64,000 bases of DNA from Anaerolinea sp. (GCA_029975055.1 JARKPU010000013.1:186001-250000); one strand, 5' to 3'. Numbered from the stretch's first letter, positions 1-9,164 are shown. Notes: generated from the sequence alone by a model not told the origin. A program made the numbers and translations.

Positions 1-1
1 C

Positions 2-1099
2 GAGATCACCTTGCGCCACGGGGTGCGCCAGCCCTATGCCGAGAACGGCGGGCCGGGCGGTTTTGCCCATGCCGCGCGGAATATTCTACCGGTGCTGGAG
101 ATCGCTCACGATATGGAGCAGGATTGCCCCGATGCCTGGTTCATCAACTTCAGCAACCCCATGGTGCGCGTCTGCGATGCCATCCACCGTTACAGCAAAG
201 TGAAGGTGATCGGCCTGTGCCACCAGATTCATGCCGGGTATGCCATCCTCGGCTACCTGCTGGCAGAGCGGCTGGGCATTCGGGTTCCTGAGGGGCCGAT
301 CAGCACGCATGCCGACCCGAAGTATTGGAAGGCCATGGGGCAGCTTGCCCGCCAGGCCGAGGAAAAGCTGGTCGTAAAAGCGGCGGGCTTGAATCACTTC
401 ACCTGGATGCTGGACATCCGCGAGAAGCAGACCGGTGAAGACCTTTACCCGCTGCTTGCCGATGCGTGGAGGCGGGCCGACCCGAAGGTTGAACCGCTCA
501 CCCGGCGCGTCTTCGAGGCATTTGGCTGCATGCCGGTGCCCGGAGATGAGCATCTGGATGAATACCTGCCCTGGTGCAGCGACCCAGTCACCCGCCCGTG
601 GGAGAAATTCGACCTGAGCCTGTACGACTGGGACGGGCGAGAACGCAACCGGGATGAAGGCCTGGAGGTGATGCGCCAGATGGGCGCCGGAACCCGCGAT
701 GTTTCTCCGCTCAAAGAGGCTGGGAGCGAAGGCGCGCTGGAGGTGATCGAAGCGATTTCGGGCGCTGAGGATTTGTATCATCTGGCGGTGAACCTGCCCA
801 ACCAGGGGCAGGTGGCGAACCTTCCGCTGGGGAGCATCGTGGAAACGCCATGTGTGTTGAGCGGGATGGGGGCGCTGCCGGTGACGATGGGCGCCCTACC
901 AGAGGGAGCAGCTGAGCTTTGCCGGCGTGAGCTGGCGGTGGTGAAGCTGTGCGTCGATTCGGTGGTGGAAGGCAGCCGCCAAAAGGCTCTGCAATGCCTG
1001 CTGCTCGACCCGGTGATCACCGACCTGGATGCCGCCGAGCAAATCCTGGACGATTACCTGACCACCTACAGGGAATACCTGCCGACTTTCTGGAAATAA
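2..1099 (+). CDS. Family 4 glycoside hydrolase, 3' part (5' end outside window)
   Basis: The reading frame is already open at the first complete codon, so the NAD-binding N-terminus lies outside the window. About 365 residues are visible. GH4 enzymes hydrolyse glycosides by a redox mechanism using NAD+ and a divalent metal. The visible signatures are an R..NGGPGG..HAARN stretch, a metal-binding Cys-His in the segment CHQIHAGY, and the conserved Asn-His of GLNHFTWM. The CHQI tetrad does not match the tetrads I recall for 6-phospho-beta-glucosidases (CNVP) or 6-phospho-alpha-glucosidases (CDMP). The family is therefore clear, but the substrate (alpha-glucoside, galactoside or uronide) is not. 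The gene is convergent with kdgK and shares a terminator with it. Confidence 0.88.
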   Translation, partial: EITLRHGVRQPYAENGGPGGFAHAARNILPVLEIAHDMEQDCPDAWFINFSNPMVRVCDAIHRYSKVKVIGLCHQIHAGYAILGYLLAERLGIRVPEGPISTHADPKYWKAMGQLARQAEEKLVVKAAGLNHFTWMLDIREKQTGEDLYPLLADAWRRADPKVEPLTRRVFEAFGCMPVPGDEHLDEYLPWCSDPVTRPWEKFDLSLYDWDGRERNRDEGLEVMRQMGAGTRDVSPLKEAGSEGALEVIEAISGAEDLYHLAVNLPNQGQVANLPLGSIVETPCVLSGMGALPVTMGALPEGAAELCRRELAVVKLCVDSVVEGSRQKALQCLLLDPVITDLDAAEQILDDYLTTYREYLPTFWK

Positions 1100-1105
1100 A
1101 AAAAG

Positions 1106-1140
1106 GGGACGCGCAGCCGGCACACGAGGCTGCGCGTCCC
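1106..1140. terminator. Bidirectional intrinsic terminator between GH4 and kdgK
   Basis: A perfect 13-bp stem (1106-1118 with 1128-1140) encloses a 9-nt loop. An A-tract lies on its left (about 1094-1104) and serves as the U-tract for minus-strand transcripts. A short T-containing tail lies on its right. It sits in the 52-bp gap between two convergent genes, which is the usual place for a shared terminator. Confidence 0.85.
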
Positions 1141-1151
1141 TCGTTTGCGGG

Positions 1152-2192
1152 TTAGCGTGAAACGCGCCCTGAGGCATCGCCTGCCATCAGCGCTTCCACT
1201 TCGGCTTTGGAAACCACGTTGAAGTCTCCCAGGATGGAGTGCTTCAAGCAGGAGGCCGCCACGGCAAACCGCAAGGCGTAATCGCCGTCGCCGGGTTTCG
1301 CGCGCAGGGCGTAGATCAAACCGCCGGCAAATGCGTCTCCGCCCCCCACGCGGTCAACAATCGGGAGGATATCGTAGGTCGGGGCGGTGAAGAACTCGCC
1401 GCTGCGCTGCCAGAGCACGCCAGACCAGGTATTGTGGCTGGCCGAAAGCGAACCGCGCAGGGTGATGGCAATGCTTTGCAGCCGCTGGAAACGCCCGGCG
1501 AGCTGCTCGGCCACGTAGCGATACGCTCCGGCCGAAACCTTGCCCGATTGCACATCGACCTCCGGCGCTTTGATGCCAAAGACCTTTTCGGCATCTTCTT
1601 CGTTGCCCACAGCGATGTCGCACAACTCGACCAGGCCCGGCATCACCTCGGCGGCGCTCTTGCCCCACTTCCACAGGTTCTTGCGGTAGTTCAGGTCGCA
1701 TGAGATGGTGAGTCCCTTGGCGCGCGCGGCCCGGGCGGCTTCCAGGCAGGTCTCGGCTGCCCCTTGAGAGATGGCCGGCGTGATGCCGGTGAAGTGGAAC
1801 CAATCGGCCCCTTCGAAGGCGGCATCCCAGTCGATCATGCCGGGCTGGATCGTCGCCAGGCTGGAATGGGCGCGGTCGTAGATCACCTTCGAACCGCGCT
1901 GAGCGGCGCCGTTCTCGCAGAAGTAGATGCCCAGGCGGTCGCCGCCGCGCGCCACCGCCGAAAGATCGACATTATACTGGCGCAGATACGCCATGCACGC
2001 CTCGCCGACATCGTTGTTCGGCAGGCGGGTCACAAAGCGGGCGGAAGCGCCGTAATTCGCGAGCGAAACCGCCACGTTTGCTTCACCGCCGCCATAAACG
2101 ACCTCGAAGGAGCGCGCCTGGCGAATGCGCTCATAGCCCGGCGGTTGGAGGCGGAGCATAATCTCTCCGAATGTGACGACAAATGGTTGCAT
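1152..2192 (-). CDS. kdgK: 2-keto-3-deoxygluconate kinase, PfkB family
   Basis: A 346-residue PfkB (ribokinase) carbohydrate kinase. Near the C-terminus it has the catalytic motif GGGDAFAGG, with the base Asp at about residue 286. The start MQPFVVTFGEIMLRLQPP and the internal ADWFHFTGITPAIS stretch are typical of KDG kinases, which phosphorylate 2-keto-3-deoxygluconate to KDPG for cleavage to pyruvate and glyceraldehyde-3-phosphate. I chose the ATG at 2192 because an AGGAGGG ribosome site sits just upstream; an in-frame extension up to 2237 has no such support. It lies 19 bp behind an alcohol dehydrogenase gene on the same strand. A predicted sugar-acid dehydratase at 32.9 kb could supply its substrate. 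Other PfkB sugar kinases remain possible. Confidence 0.8.
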   Translation of the reverse strand: MQPFVVTFGEIMLRLQPPGYERIRQARSFEVVYGGGEANVAVSLANYGASARFVTRLPNNDVGEACMAYLRQYNVDLSAVARGGDRLGIYFCENGAAQRGSKVIYDRAHSSLATIQPGMIDWDAAFEGADWFHFTGITPAISQGAAETCLEAARAARAKGLTISCDLNYRKNLWKWGKSAAEVMPGLVELCDIAVGNEEDAEKVFGIKAPEVDVQSGKVSAGAYRYVAEQLAGRFQRLQSIAITLRGSLSASHNTWSGVLWQRSGEFFTAPTYDILPIVDRVGGGDAFAGGLIYALRAKPGDGDYALRFAVAASCLKHSILGDFNVVSKAEVEALMAGDASGRVSR

Positions 2193-2211
2193 GATACCCT
2201 CCTGGATTGAA

Positions 2212-3240
2212 TCAAATAACTCGCAAGACTTTCGCACCGCGAATCTTGCGCAATTTCAGGTCGATTAATGCCTGGTTGGCATCTTCGAGCCGGTATTCCT
2301 GCACATCGGGCTGGATGCCCCCCTCGGCGGCAATTTCGAGCATCTCGCGCACATCGGCCCGCGTGACGTTCGCCACACTCTTGATTTCCTTTTCGAGCCA
2401 CAGGTGGTCGGGGTAATCCAGAGTGAGTAGGGCGGATTTATCGTGCTCTTCCTTGCGAATGGCGTTGATCACCAGCCGCCCGCCTGGCTTGAGCCTGCGC
2501 AGCCCTTCGACGACCGGCAGCCAGACAGGGGTCGTGTCGATGATGCTGTCGAGCAGGTAGGGCGGCGTTTCGGAAGTGTCTCCGGCCCAGTCTGCGCCGA
2601 GTTCCAGGGCAAAAGCGCGTTCGGCGGGGCTGCGCGCAAAGACGGCCACACGCACATCGGCGAAGCGCCGGCGCACCAGCTTGAGGACGAGGTGCGCGCT
2701 GGCGCCGAAACCCGTCAACCCCAGTGACTGGCCGGGGCGCACGCCCGCGAGGCGCAGCGAACGCCAGCCGATTGCCCCGGCGCACAAGAGCGGGGCGGCC
2801 TGAGAGTCGCTGAGTGCGGGCGGGATAGGGTGGACAAATGCTGCTGGCGCAACCATGTATTCTGCGTAGCCGCCGTGCGCGTCGCGCCCGGTGGCGCGGA
2901 ACTGCTCGCACAGGTTCTCCTGCCCGGAAAGGCAGTAACCGCACCCGCCGCAGGCAGAGTAGATCCAGGCCACACCGACCCGCTCGCCCAGCTTGAGGCC
3001 TTCCACGCCCCGGCCAAGCGCCGCGATTGCCCCGACCACCTGGTGCCCCGGGGTGACCGGCAGAACCGGCGGGGGCATGCGGCCCTCGATTTCGTCCAGC
3101 TCGGTGTGGCACACCCCGCAGGCCGAAACGCGGATCAACACATCCGCAGGCCCGGGGGCAGGTTCGGGCAACTCAACCTGCGCAAGCGGCTGTGAGCCTT
3201 CTTTCACGGCAGAAATGACTTTCAATTGCATGGCTTTCAT
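2212..3240 (-). CDS. Zinc-dependent alcohol dehydrogenase, MDR family
   Basis: About 342 residues with the full medium-chain dehydrogenase layout. A GroES-like N-terminal domain carries the catalytic-zinc motif ACGVCHTELD (Cys44, His45) and PGHQVVG, where Gln replaces the usual Glu of GHE. The structural-zinc lobe CGGCGYCLSGQENLC follows, then a Rossmann domain with GLTGFGASAHL. It probably oxidises or reduces an alcohol/aldehyde pair with NAD(P)H; the substrate is unknown. The ATG at 3240 is preferred over a GTG at 3249; GGGTGAAG upstream is a modest ribosome site. It is followed closely by kdgK. Upstream it is separated from the DUF362 gene only by a terminator-like hairpin, so it may depend on read-through. 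Confidence 0.85.
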   Translation of the reverse strand: MKAMQLKVISAVKEGSQPLAQVELPEPAPGPADVLIRVSACGVCHTELDEIEGRMPPPVLPVTPGHQVVGAIAALGRGVEGLKLGERVGVAWIYSACGGCGYCLSGQENLCEQFRATGRDAHGGYAEYMVAPAAFVHPIPPALSDSQAAPLLCAGAIGWRSLRLAGVRPGQSLGLTGFGASAHLVLKLVRRRFADVRVAVFARSPAERAFALELGADWAGDTSETPPYLLDSIIDTTPVWLPVVEGLRRLKPGGRLVINAIRKEEHDKSALLTLDYPDHLWLEKEIKSVANVTRADVREMLEIAAEGGIQPDVQEYRLEDANQALIDLKLRKIRGAKVLRVI

Positions 3241-3251
3241 CGGCTTCACCC

Positions 3252-3285
3252 GAAAAACAACCTCTGGGAACGGTTCTCCCAGAGG
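3252..3285 (-). terminator. Intrinsic terminator or attenuator between the DUF362 and alcohol dehydrogenase genes
   Basis: A 9-bp perfect stem (3261-3269 with 3277-3285) and 7-nt loop. On the minus strand it is followed by TTGTTTTT. It lies 28 bp after the DUF362 stop codon and ends about 12 bp before the dehydrogenase start. That leaves no room for a normal promoter after the hairpin, so it may act as a partial terminator within an operon. Confidence 0.7.
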
Positions 3286-3313
3286 CTATTGTAGACGATG
3301 AACGCAAAATTGT

Positions 3314-4453
3314 TTAGTAGCTTGGCTTGAACTGCACCTTCACATCTGCAATGGATGCGCCAACGACTTTGATCTCGTCGATATTGTTGGTGCCCATGCC
3401 TTCTTTGGCAGCGATGTTCAGGTGGTTGTAGCCGTTGACAAAAGGCTCGTTCGGGTAATCTGCGGTCGGGTCGAAGCCCATGGCAGCCGTGGCGACGGCA
3501 TCGGTGGCGACCGGGTTCTTCCCGGCAAACATGGCCTTTGGCTGGATAGGGGTCAGCGCAGGGATCCAGGGGCCTTCGCCGCCTTCGGCGGTGAGAATGC
3601 CGTCGATGATCGAGAGGTTCACCGGGCGAGCGCGGTTCAGGTCGATAATCACGTGCGGAAGGCGTTCTTTCATCTCGCCGGGCCTGCCGTGGAAGGCTGA
3701 GCGATACGTGTCGCCTGCGTTCATGGTGTAATAACGGTACGGCACCAGCCCGAAGAGGTTCTTCATCGTGTGCGTCACACCGGCCACATTGTGGCATTTC
3801 ATCTTCGAGACGGACACAAAGGCGTCGATTTCCGTCAAGATGGGGTTGACTTTGAAGGCCTCGTAGATATAGGGGTTGGCTCCGGCGGAAAGCTCGACGA
3901 AGTCTTTATACGGATCGGTGTTGGTCAGGTCAACGATCTTCGCGCCGACTCGCCTGGCCATGTCTTCATAGCCGTAGTGCGGCCAGGATTCATATTCATA
4001 CGCCGCTTCGACAATGTAGATATCCTTTGCTCCGGCATCGCGGAGCAATTCAACCAGCGCGCCGACGACTTCGGGGTGGGTGAGGTAGCTTTCGATTTCC
4101 GAAACACCCGGCAGCGGCTTTGCGCTTGTCCCGCCGGTCAGGTTCGTTTTGATGGCGACGCGGTTCCCGTGAGCCAGCACGTCGGCAATGCCGCCGATGT
4201 CATCAAGCATCTTCTCGAGCGTGCTGCGGATGAGCGCGGGGTCGTAGTTCTGCGCTTTCGCAATGGCGACGACGGGTTTGGTTCCCGCCTCGGCAACGGA
4301 ACCGGCGGTGGGGGCGGGCTTAGAGACGGCCTCTTCGGTGGCGGCAGCCGGGGCGCAACCGGCAACGATCAAACCGGCGGCGGCCAGGCCCATCCCCTGG
4401 ATAAATTTGCGCCGCGAGATGCCGTGCTGGTGGTTCATCTGACAGGGTTTCAT
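3314..4453 (-). CDS. DUF362 domain protein, Tat-exported lipoprotein
   Basis: 379 residues. The N-terminus has a twin-arginine signal (SRRKF, Arg14-Arg15), a hydrophobic stretch, and a lipobox ending at Cys33 (LIVAGC). A Pro/Ala/Thr/Glu-rich linker follows, then a DUF362 domain with motifs such as AIKTNL, YIVEAAYEYESW, SVSKMKCH and MKNLFGLVPYRYY. DUF362 proteins are widespread and poorly characterised; some carry ferredoxin domains, but this one shows no 4Fe-4S cysteine cluster. The ATG at 4453 is preceded by AGAGGAAG at good spacing, so an upstream TTG is rejected. Tat export suggests folding, possibly with a cofactor, before transport to the outer face of the membrane. Its role beside dehydrogenase genes is unknown. 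Confidence 0.8.
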   Translation of the reverse strand: MKPCQMNHQHGISRRKFIQGMGLAAAGLIVAGCAPAAATEEAVSKPAPTAGSVAEAGTKPVVAIAKAQNYDPALIRSTLEKMLDDIGGIADVLAHGNRVAIKTNLTGGTSAKPLPGVSEIESYLTHPEVVGALVELLRDAGAKDIYIVEAAYEYESWPHYGYEDMARRVGAKIVDLTNTDPYKDFVELSAGANPYIYEAFKVNPILTEIDAFVSVSKMKCHNVAGVTHTMKNLFGLVPYRYYTMNAGDTYRSAFHGRPGEMKERLPHVIIDLNRARPVNLSIIDGILTAEGGEGPWIPALTPIQPKAMFAGKNPVATDAVATAAMGFDPTADYPNEPFVNGYNHLNIAAKEGMGTNNIDEIKVVGASIADVKVQFKPSY

Positions 4454-4683
4454 TTTGAACTTCCTCTTTTTAGAAAACAAACTTTACAATACCTTTGCCA
4501 ACTGATATTCCATAGGGGCGGAGCCTGTCCCTGCAAAAGATACGATGGGCAACCATTCGGGTTGCCCCTGCTTGTGGCGAGTCGTTATGCTGACGTAAGA
4601 TTGGCGATGGTATTGTCTTTGATGAACGTATTTTGGTTATTATTCTAGCATAAGGCATTAGGGCGTCATCCGTGACGAATGTC

Positions 4684-4712
4684 CTGATTCTTCCTTAAAA
4701 CTTCGATATAAT
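4684..4712 (+). promoter_or_regulatory. Candidate promoter in the 412-bp divergent gap, for the hybrid sensor gene
   Basis: A perfect TATAAT at 4707-4712 lies 17 bp after a weak -35-like CTGATT (4684-4689). This would start transcription near 4719 and give a leader of about 145 nt before the GTG at 4866. The rest of the gap between the divergent DUF362 and sensor genes (4454-4865) is AT-rich. It must also hold a minus-strand promoter, but I see no unambiguous one and no inverted-repeat operator. Confidence 0.45.
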
Positions 4713-4865
4713 AACCTCTGTTGCATGAAAAAGAGTCGTCCAGACATTTCAATGATGATTTCCGATTTTGCAAATATTTTTCCGCGAATTACGGGGCTTG
4801 CCCCTTAATTTGCAGAAAGCTGATGCACTGTTTGGTTTCCTGCCAGCGTGAAATAAGGTTTTATT

Positions 4866-7800
4866 GTGGCCGCCGATGATTACCTTTTCAACCATGTGAA
4901 TTCACAACTCCCGGCCAGACGCCGGAGGCTGGCCTTTCTGAGCAGTTCTCTGGGCGGTTCCCATACGATCGAAAAATGGAATATGTGGCGCGGAGTTTAT
5001 GAAGCAGCGCAGGCCCACGGCGTGGATTTGCTTTGCGTGGGGGGCGAGGATTTCGAAAATTCGCCCCAGGCCACACTCTACAACCTGATCGACCGCTCTA
5101 ACATCGACGGCTATATCATCTGGAACTCGTTCTTCAGCCCGCGCGCTCCGAAGACGAATGTGATGCGCTTCTTACAGCGTTATGGATCGCTGCCGTTTGT
5201 ATCCATCGAACTGGCGCTCCAGGATGCGCCCGCCGTGCTGCTGGATAACCTGCAAGGCGTGCGAAACCTGCTGGAGCATTTCATCCAGGTTCATCATTAC
5301 CGAAAGATCGGTTTCATCTACTACCCGCTGTACCATTCTGCGCTCTCGCGTAAGCGCGCCTTTGAACAGGTGATGAAAGAGTATGGGCTGCTCGATCCCT
5401 GGCTGGTCGGAACGCTCGAGGACCTCGACCGGCGTGGAATGCAGCCCGGTGTAGATTACGAGGCGTTGATAGCTCATTCCGACCAAGAGGCCGTCGGGGT
5501 GGTGAATGAGCTGCGCGGGCGGGGGGTGCGCTTCCCGCAGGATGTGGCTGTGGCTGGCTTCAATGACGGATACGAGGCCCGCAGCGTTGACCCGGCTTTA
5601 ACGACCATGCGCATCCCCTTCCGAAAGCTGGGCGAGGCGGCAGTCAACCTGCTGGTCGAGAACCTTGACGCGCGGCAGTCCAGCCGGTCGGTCAGGCTGC
5701 CAATGCACCTGGTCACGCGCAGTTCGTGCGGCTGCTTCGAGCCGTTGGCGGTGAATGCCGCGGCAGGAGAGCTGCCCCCCACCGGCCAGCCGCTCAGGCA
5801 GGCCATCGCTGCCGGGCGGTCACGCCTGTTAGCGAGCCTTGCCAGCAGCATGGGCACCCCGGTTGAAAAGCTCTCGGCGGAATGGTCGCGGCGCCTGTTC
5901 GAATTGTTTGCGGGCGAATTGCTTTCTGGCGGATCGAAATCCGCTCAGGAACCCGCTGCCGAAGACTTCCTGGCAGATTTCGGCGAGCTGCTGCGCGAGG
6001 CTATCGGCGAGGGGGTGAACGTCATCCGGTGGAACGATGCGATCTCCCGCATCCGGCGGTTCTTCCTGCCGCATCTCAAACCGGAAGATGTGACCTTGCT
6101 GGAAGACCGCTGTCACCAGACGCGGGTGATGATCAGCCAGATGGGGGTGCGCACCGAGATCAGCCGGAACTGGCATGCCATTCACCGCGGCGATATGCTC
6201 CGCTCGATCATTGCCGATTTGCAAATTGTGTTCGACTTCACGGAATTCACCGATGTGCTGGTGAAAGGCCTCAAGCAACTCCAGTTCCCCGATCTCTATC
6301 TCATTTTGTACCCTGAACATGCGCTCCGGCTGGATGAAGCACATTTGATCATCGCGTATGAAAATGGCGAGAAGGTTGATTTACCGCCGGAGGGGTTTGC
6401 ATTCCCCATTCAAGCCATCCTTCCGGCGCAATTCCTGAATTCGGCATTGCCGCAATGCCTCTTAATGGAAGCGCTGCACCTTGGAGCGGAGCAGATCGGT
6501 TACCTGGTGATTCGCGCGCAACCCTCGACGGACCCGATCTTCAGCGACACCTTCGAGGCGCTGCGCATCGCGGTATCATCGGCCTTGAAGAGCATTCAAC
6601 TGCGCAGGCGCCTGCAAGACGCGGTGCGCCAATCGGAAGAAGCGAACCTGCTGAAGAGCCGTTTTCTTTCGATGGTCAGTCATGAGCTGCGCACGCCCCT
6701 CAACCTGATTGTCGGCTTGAGCGAAATGGCAATGCGCCAGCAGACGAAAGGCGGGCGAAAATCTCTGGCGATTCTGTCTCGTTACCTCGAGCAGATTTAC
6801 GTCAGCGGGCAGCACCTCGACCGACTCATCCGCGACGTGCTCGACCTTGCCAGCAGCCAGGTGGGTCAGATGAGCCTGGTGCAGCAGCCGGTGGACCTGA
6901 CGCAGGTCTTGCTGGACGCCGGAGCGATGGGAAAACAACTCGCCGACCAGAAGAACCTGACCTTCGTCCAGGAAATTCCTCAACAACTCCCGGTGGTCTG
7001 GGGAGATAAGACCCGCCTGCGCCAGGTGGCATTGAACCTCTTGAGCAATGCCGTTAAATTCACTGCACGCGGTGAGATCAGGTTCAAAGCCGAGGTTGCC
7101 GAAGGAATGGTCAGGGTTTCGGTGAGTGATACCGGGTTGGGGATTGCCCGGGAAGAACAGGAAACCATCTTCGATGAATTCCACCAATCCACCCGGACGA
7201 TGGCGCGCGGATACGGGGGCATTGGGTTGGGGCTGGCCATCACCCGCCGGTTGATCGAAATGCACGGCGGGCAGGTTTGGGTCGAATCGGCGGGCGAGGA
7301 AGGCAGCGGTTCTACCTTTCGATTCACCTTGCCTGTGATGGTCGAAACGCGAGCGCAGCAAACCACCCCGGCACCAACCCGAGCAGGTTCCATTCTCATC
7401 TTATCCGACCAGCCGGAGGACTCAGATCAATTGCGCTTACGGCTGCAAAAACACGGTTACGAGGTGGAAGTCCGCGTTATGGAGGAAATTCCCCGCATGA
7501 TCGCCGCGCTGGCAGAAGCTCCTCCGGGCGCAGTGGTGCTGGACCTTACCCCGACATCCGAGCAGGGTTGGGAGTTGATGAAAGGCTTGAAAGAACACCC
7601 TGCCACATCGGAAGTGCCGGTTTTATTCTATTCGCTGGTCACGGAAGAAGGCGCGGGGACGGTTCTTGAGCTCGATTACATGAGTAAGCCGGTCGGGGTG
7701 GATGCGCTGGTGAAGGCCCTCAAACGGTATGGCTTGAAAGGCGGTGAGAGGGAGGCGAGGCCGGTCATCTTGATCATTGATGATGATCCGGGGATATTAT

Positions 7801-8471
7801 CGCTGCATGCGCAAATTATTTCGAGCGAGCTGCCCGAAGCGCAGATCCTCACAGCGAAGGATGGCAGGCTGGGGCTGGAATTGATGCAAAAAGAGCATCC
7901 AGACCTGGTTTTGCTCGACCTGATGATGCCGGAACTGGATGGCTTTGGTGTGCTGAAGAGCATGCAAGAAGATGAAAGGCTGAGGCAGATTCCGGTCATC
8001 ATCCTGACGGCCCAGGTGCTGTCTCAAGAAGTGATGAGCCGCTTGAACCAGGGCGTTGCCTCGGTTTTGTCAAAAGGGGTATTCAGCCGCGAAGAGATCT
8101 TCCAACGCATCGAGAGCGTGCTTTCACGCAGGCAGCGCATTGGAAGCGAGGTGCACCGCCTGGTGCGCGAGGCGATGGCGTATATTCACGAACACTACAA
8201 GGAACCGTTATCGCGCGGTGAGATTGCCGCGCGGATGTGCGTGAACGAACAATATCTATCTCGTTGTTTCAATAAGGAGATTGGCATCGGCCCCATGGCT
8301 TACCTTGGGCGTTACCGCATCCAACAGGCGAAACGGTTGTTGGAAAGCGGACAGTTCTCGATCACCCAGGTGGCGATGGACGTTGGCTTCTCCAGCCAGT
8401 CATACTTCAGCCGGATCTTCCAGCAGGAGACCGGGCAAACACCCTCTGAATTCATGCGCACGAGGGCGTAA
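4866..8471 (+). CDS. Soluble hybrid regulator: LacI-like sensor, histidine kinase, two receivers, AraC DNA-binding domain
   Basis: 1201 residues. From the N-terminus: a LacI-type periplasmic-binding-fold sensor (about 15-290; LAFLSSSLGGS, IDGYIIWNSF, VAGFNDGYEA) without the LacI helix-turn-helix; a poorly defined region that probably includes a GAF-like domain (about 300-590); a HisKA/HATPase kinase with phospho-acceptor His606 in SHELRTPLN and G-boxes (SDTGLGIA, GGIGLGLAI); a diverged receiver (about 855-970, candidate Asp893); a canonical receiver (about 975-1085, IIDDDPG and Asp1018); and a two-helix AraC domain (about 1095-1201). I see no signal peptide or membrane segment, so it should sense a cytoplasmic sugar and bind DNA itself. 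The GTG start has a weak AAGG site. It probably controls nearby sugar genes. Confidence 0.88.
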   Translation: MAADDYLFNHVNSQLPARRRRLAFLSSSLGGSHTIEKWNMWRGVYEAAQAHGVDLLCVGGEDFENSPQATLYNLIDRSNIDGYIIWNSFFSPRAPKTNVMRFLQRYGSLPFVSIELALQDAPAVLLDNLQGVRNLLEHFIQVHHYRKIGFIYYPLYHSALSRKRAFEQVMKEYGLLDPWLVGTLEDLDRRGMQPGVDYEALIAHSDQEAVGVVNELRGRGVRFPQDVAVAGFNDGYEARSVDPALTTMRIPFRKLGEAAVNLLVENLDARQSSRSVRLPMHLVTRSSCGCFEPLAVNAAAGELPPTGQPLRQAIAAGRSRLLASLASSMGTPVEKLSAEWSRRLFELFAGELLSGGSKSAQEPAAEDFLADFGELLREAIGEGVNVIRWNDAISRIRRFFLPHLKPEDVTLLEDRCHQTRVMISQMGVRTEISRNWHAIHRGDMLRSIIADLQIVFDFTEFTDVLVKGLKQLQFPDLYLILYPEHALRLDEAHLIIAYENGEKVDLPPEGFAFPIQAILPAQFLNSALPQCLLMEALHLGAEQIGYLVIRAQPSTDPIFSDTFEALRIAVSSALKSIQLRRRLQDAVRQSEEANLLKSRFLSMVSHELRTPLNLIVGLSEMAMRQQTKGGRKSLAILSRYLEQIYVSGQHLDRLIRDVLDLASSQVGQMSLVQQPVDLTQVLLDAGAMGKQLADQKNLTFVQEIPQQLPVVWGDKTRLRQVALNLLSNAVKFTARGEIRFKAEVAEGMVRVSVSDTGLGIAREEQETIFDEFHQSTRTMARGYGGIGLGLAITRRLIEMHGGQVWVESAGEEGSGSTFRFTLPVMVETRAQQTTPAPTRAGSILILSDQPEDSDQLRLRLQKHGYEVEVRVMEEIPRMIAALAEAPPGAVVLDLTPTSEQGWELMKGLKEHPATSEVPVLFYSLVTEEGAGTVLELDYMSKPVGVDALVKALKRYGLKGGEREARPVILIIDDDPGILSLHAQIISSELPEAQILTAKDGRLGLELMQKEHPDLVLLDLMMPELDGFGVLKSMQEDERLRQIPVIILTAQVLSQEVMSRLNQGVASVLSKGVFSREEIFQRIESVLSRRQRIGSEVHRLVREAMAYIHEHYKEPLSRGEIAARMCVNEQYLSRCFNKEIGIGPMAYLGRYRIQQAKRLLESGQFSITQVAMDVGFSSQSYFSRIFQQETGQTPSEFMRTRA

Positions 8472-8622
8472 TTGGTCATTTTGCGCAAACAGGATACAAA
8501 AGTACACAACTTAGTTTCAGCCGTAAATGACGAGCGCCTCAGAAACTGCTAAAAATTAAAGAGATTAATCCCATTATCGTGCTTGCAACAAATTAAAGTG
8601 AGCATTGCATCTTGCTGATCAT

Positions 8623-9090
8623 ATGCCTCAAACTTGCTTGATCGCAGCGCATGATCCCTGGTTCATCCAGCTTCTGCGGGTGTATTCCGAAGAGAGCGGT
8701 TTTCGGGTGGTGCAGGCATACGAAGGGCAGGATGTGCTGCCATTGGTGCTTCAAGAAAAACCCGCCACCGTCCTGCTTCAGATCGACCTGCCAGGGCAGG
8801 TGAAGGGACGCGAGGTTCTGCGCCTTTTGAAGCGCGACCCAACGGCCAGCCGGATCCCTGTGCTGGCTTTTTCCTGGCAAGACCAGGCCGATGCTTCGGA
8901 TATCGAAGACATCGTCACGGCGCACTTGCAAGAACCGGTGACCTATAAAGCGTTCGTCGAAGCGCTGGCGAAAGCCGGGGTGCAGTGCCACGAACGGACG
9001 AAAGCCTTAGATGAAAAAACTTTGCCGGAGAAGGTCACTGCGCCTGATGCTCCAAAGGCTGCCGGGAGGCTGAAACATAAGCGGGAATAG
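8623..9090 (+). CDS. Degenerate single-domain receiver (response-regulator-like)
   Basis: About 155 residues with the CheY-like alpha/beta pattern (CLIAAHDPWFIQLLR, VLRLLKRDP, IPVLAFSW). The key residues are changed. The acidic pocket reads AHDP instead of DDDP. The phospho-acceptor position in TVLLQIDLPG appears to be Gln rather than Asp. The conserved Lys-Pro near the end is Glu-Pro (LQEPVTYKAF). It is probably a non-phosphorylated protein-interaction domain. A Lys/Glu-rich tail follows. ATG at 8623 is assumed; TTG at 8605 is possible, and neither has a strong ribosome site. It lies 151 bp after the hybrid kinase on the same strand and may act with it. Confidence 0.6.
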   Translation: MPQTCLIAAHDPWFIQLLRVYSEESGFRVVQAYEGQDVLPLVLQEKPATVLLQIDLPGQVKGREVLRLLKRDPTASRIPVLAFSWQDQADASDIEDIVTAHLQEPVTYKAFVEALAKAGVQCHERTKALDEKTLPEKVTAPDAPKAAGRLKHKRE

Positions 9091-9128
9091 AGGGGGCTTA
9101 TCCTCGTGGGGCACCCGAAGCTCCAATG

Positions 9129-9164
9129 CTCACGCACAGCCCATCGAGCCGGTACGTGCGTGAG
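9129..9164 (+). terminator. Hairpin after the receiver gene, possible terminator
   Basis: A 9-bp perfect inverted repeat (9129-9137 with 9156-9164) with an 18-nt loop is followed by TTCCGTTTAG. It lies 38 bp past the receiver stop codon and about 100 bp before the GH5 gene. The long loop and weak T-tail make termination plausible but not certain. Confidence 0.45.
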
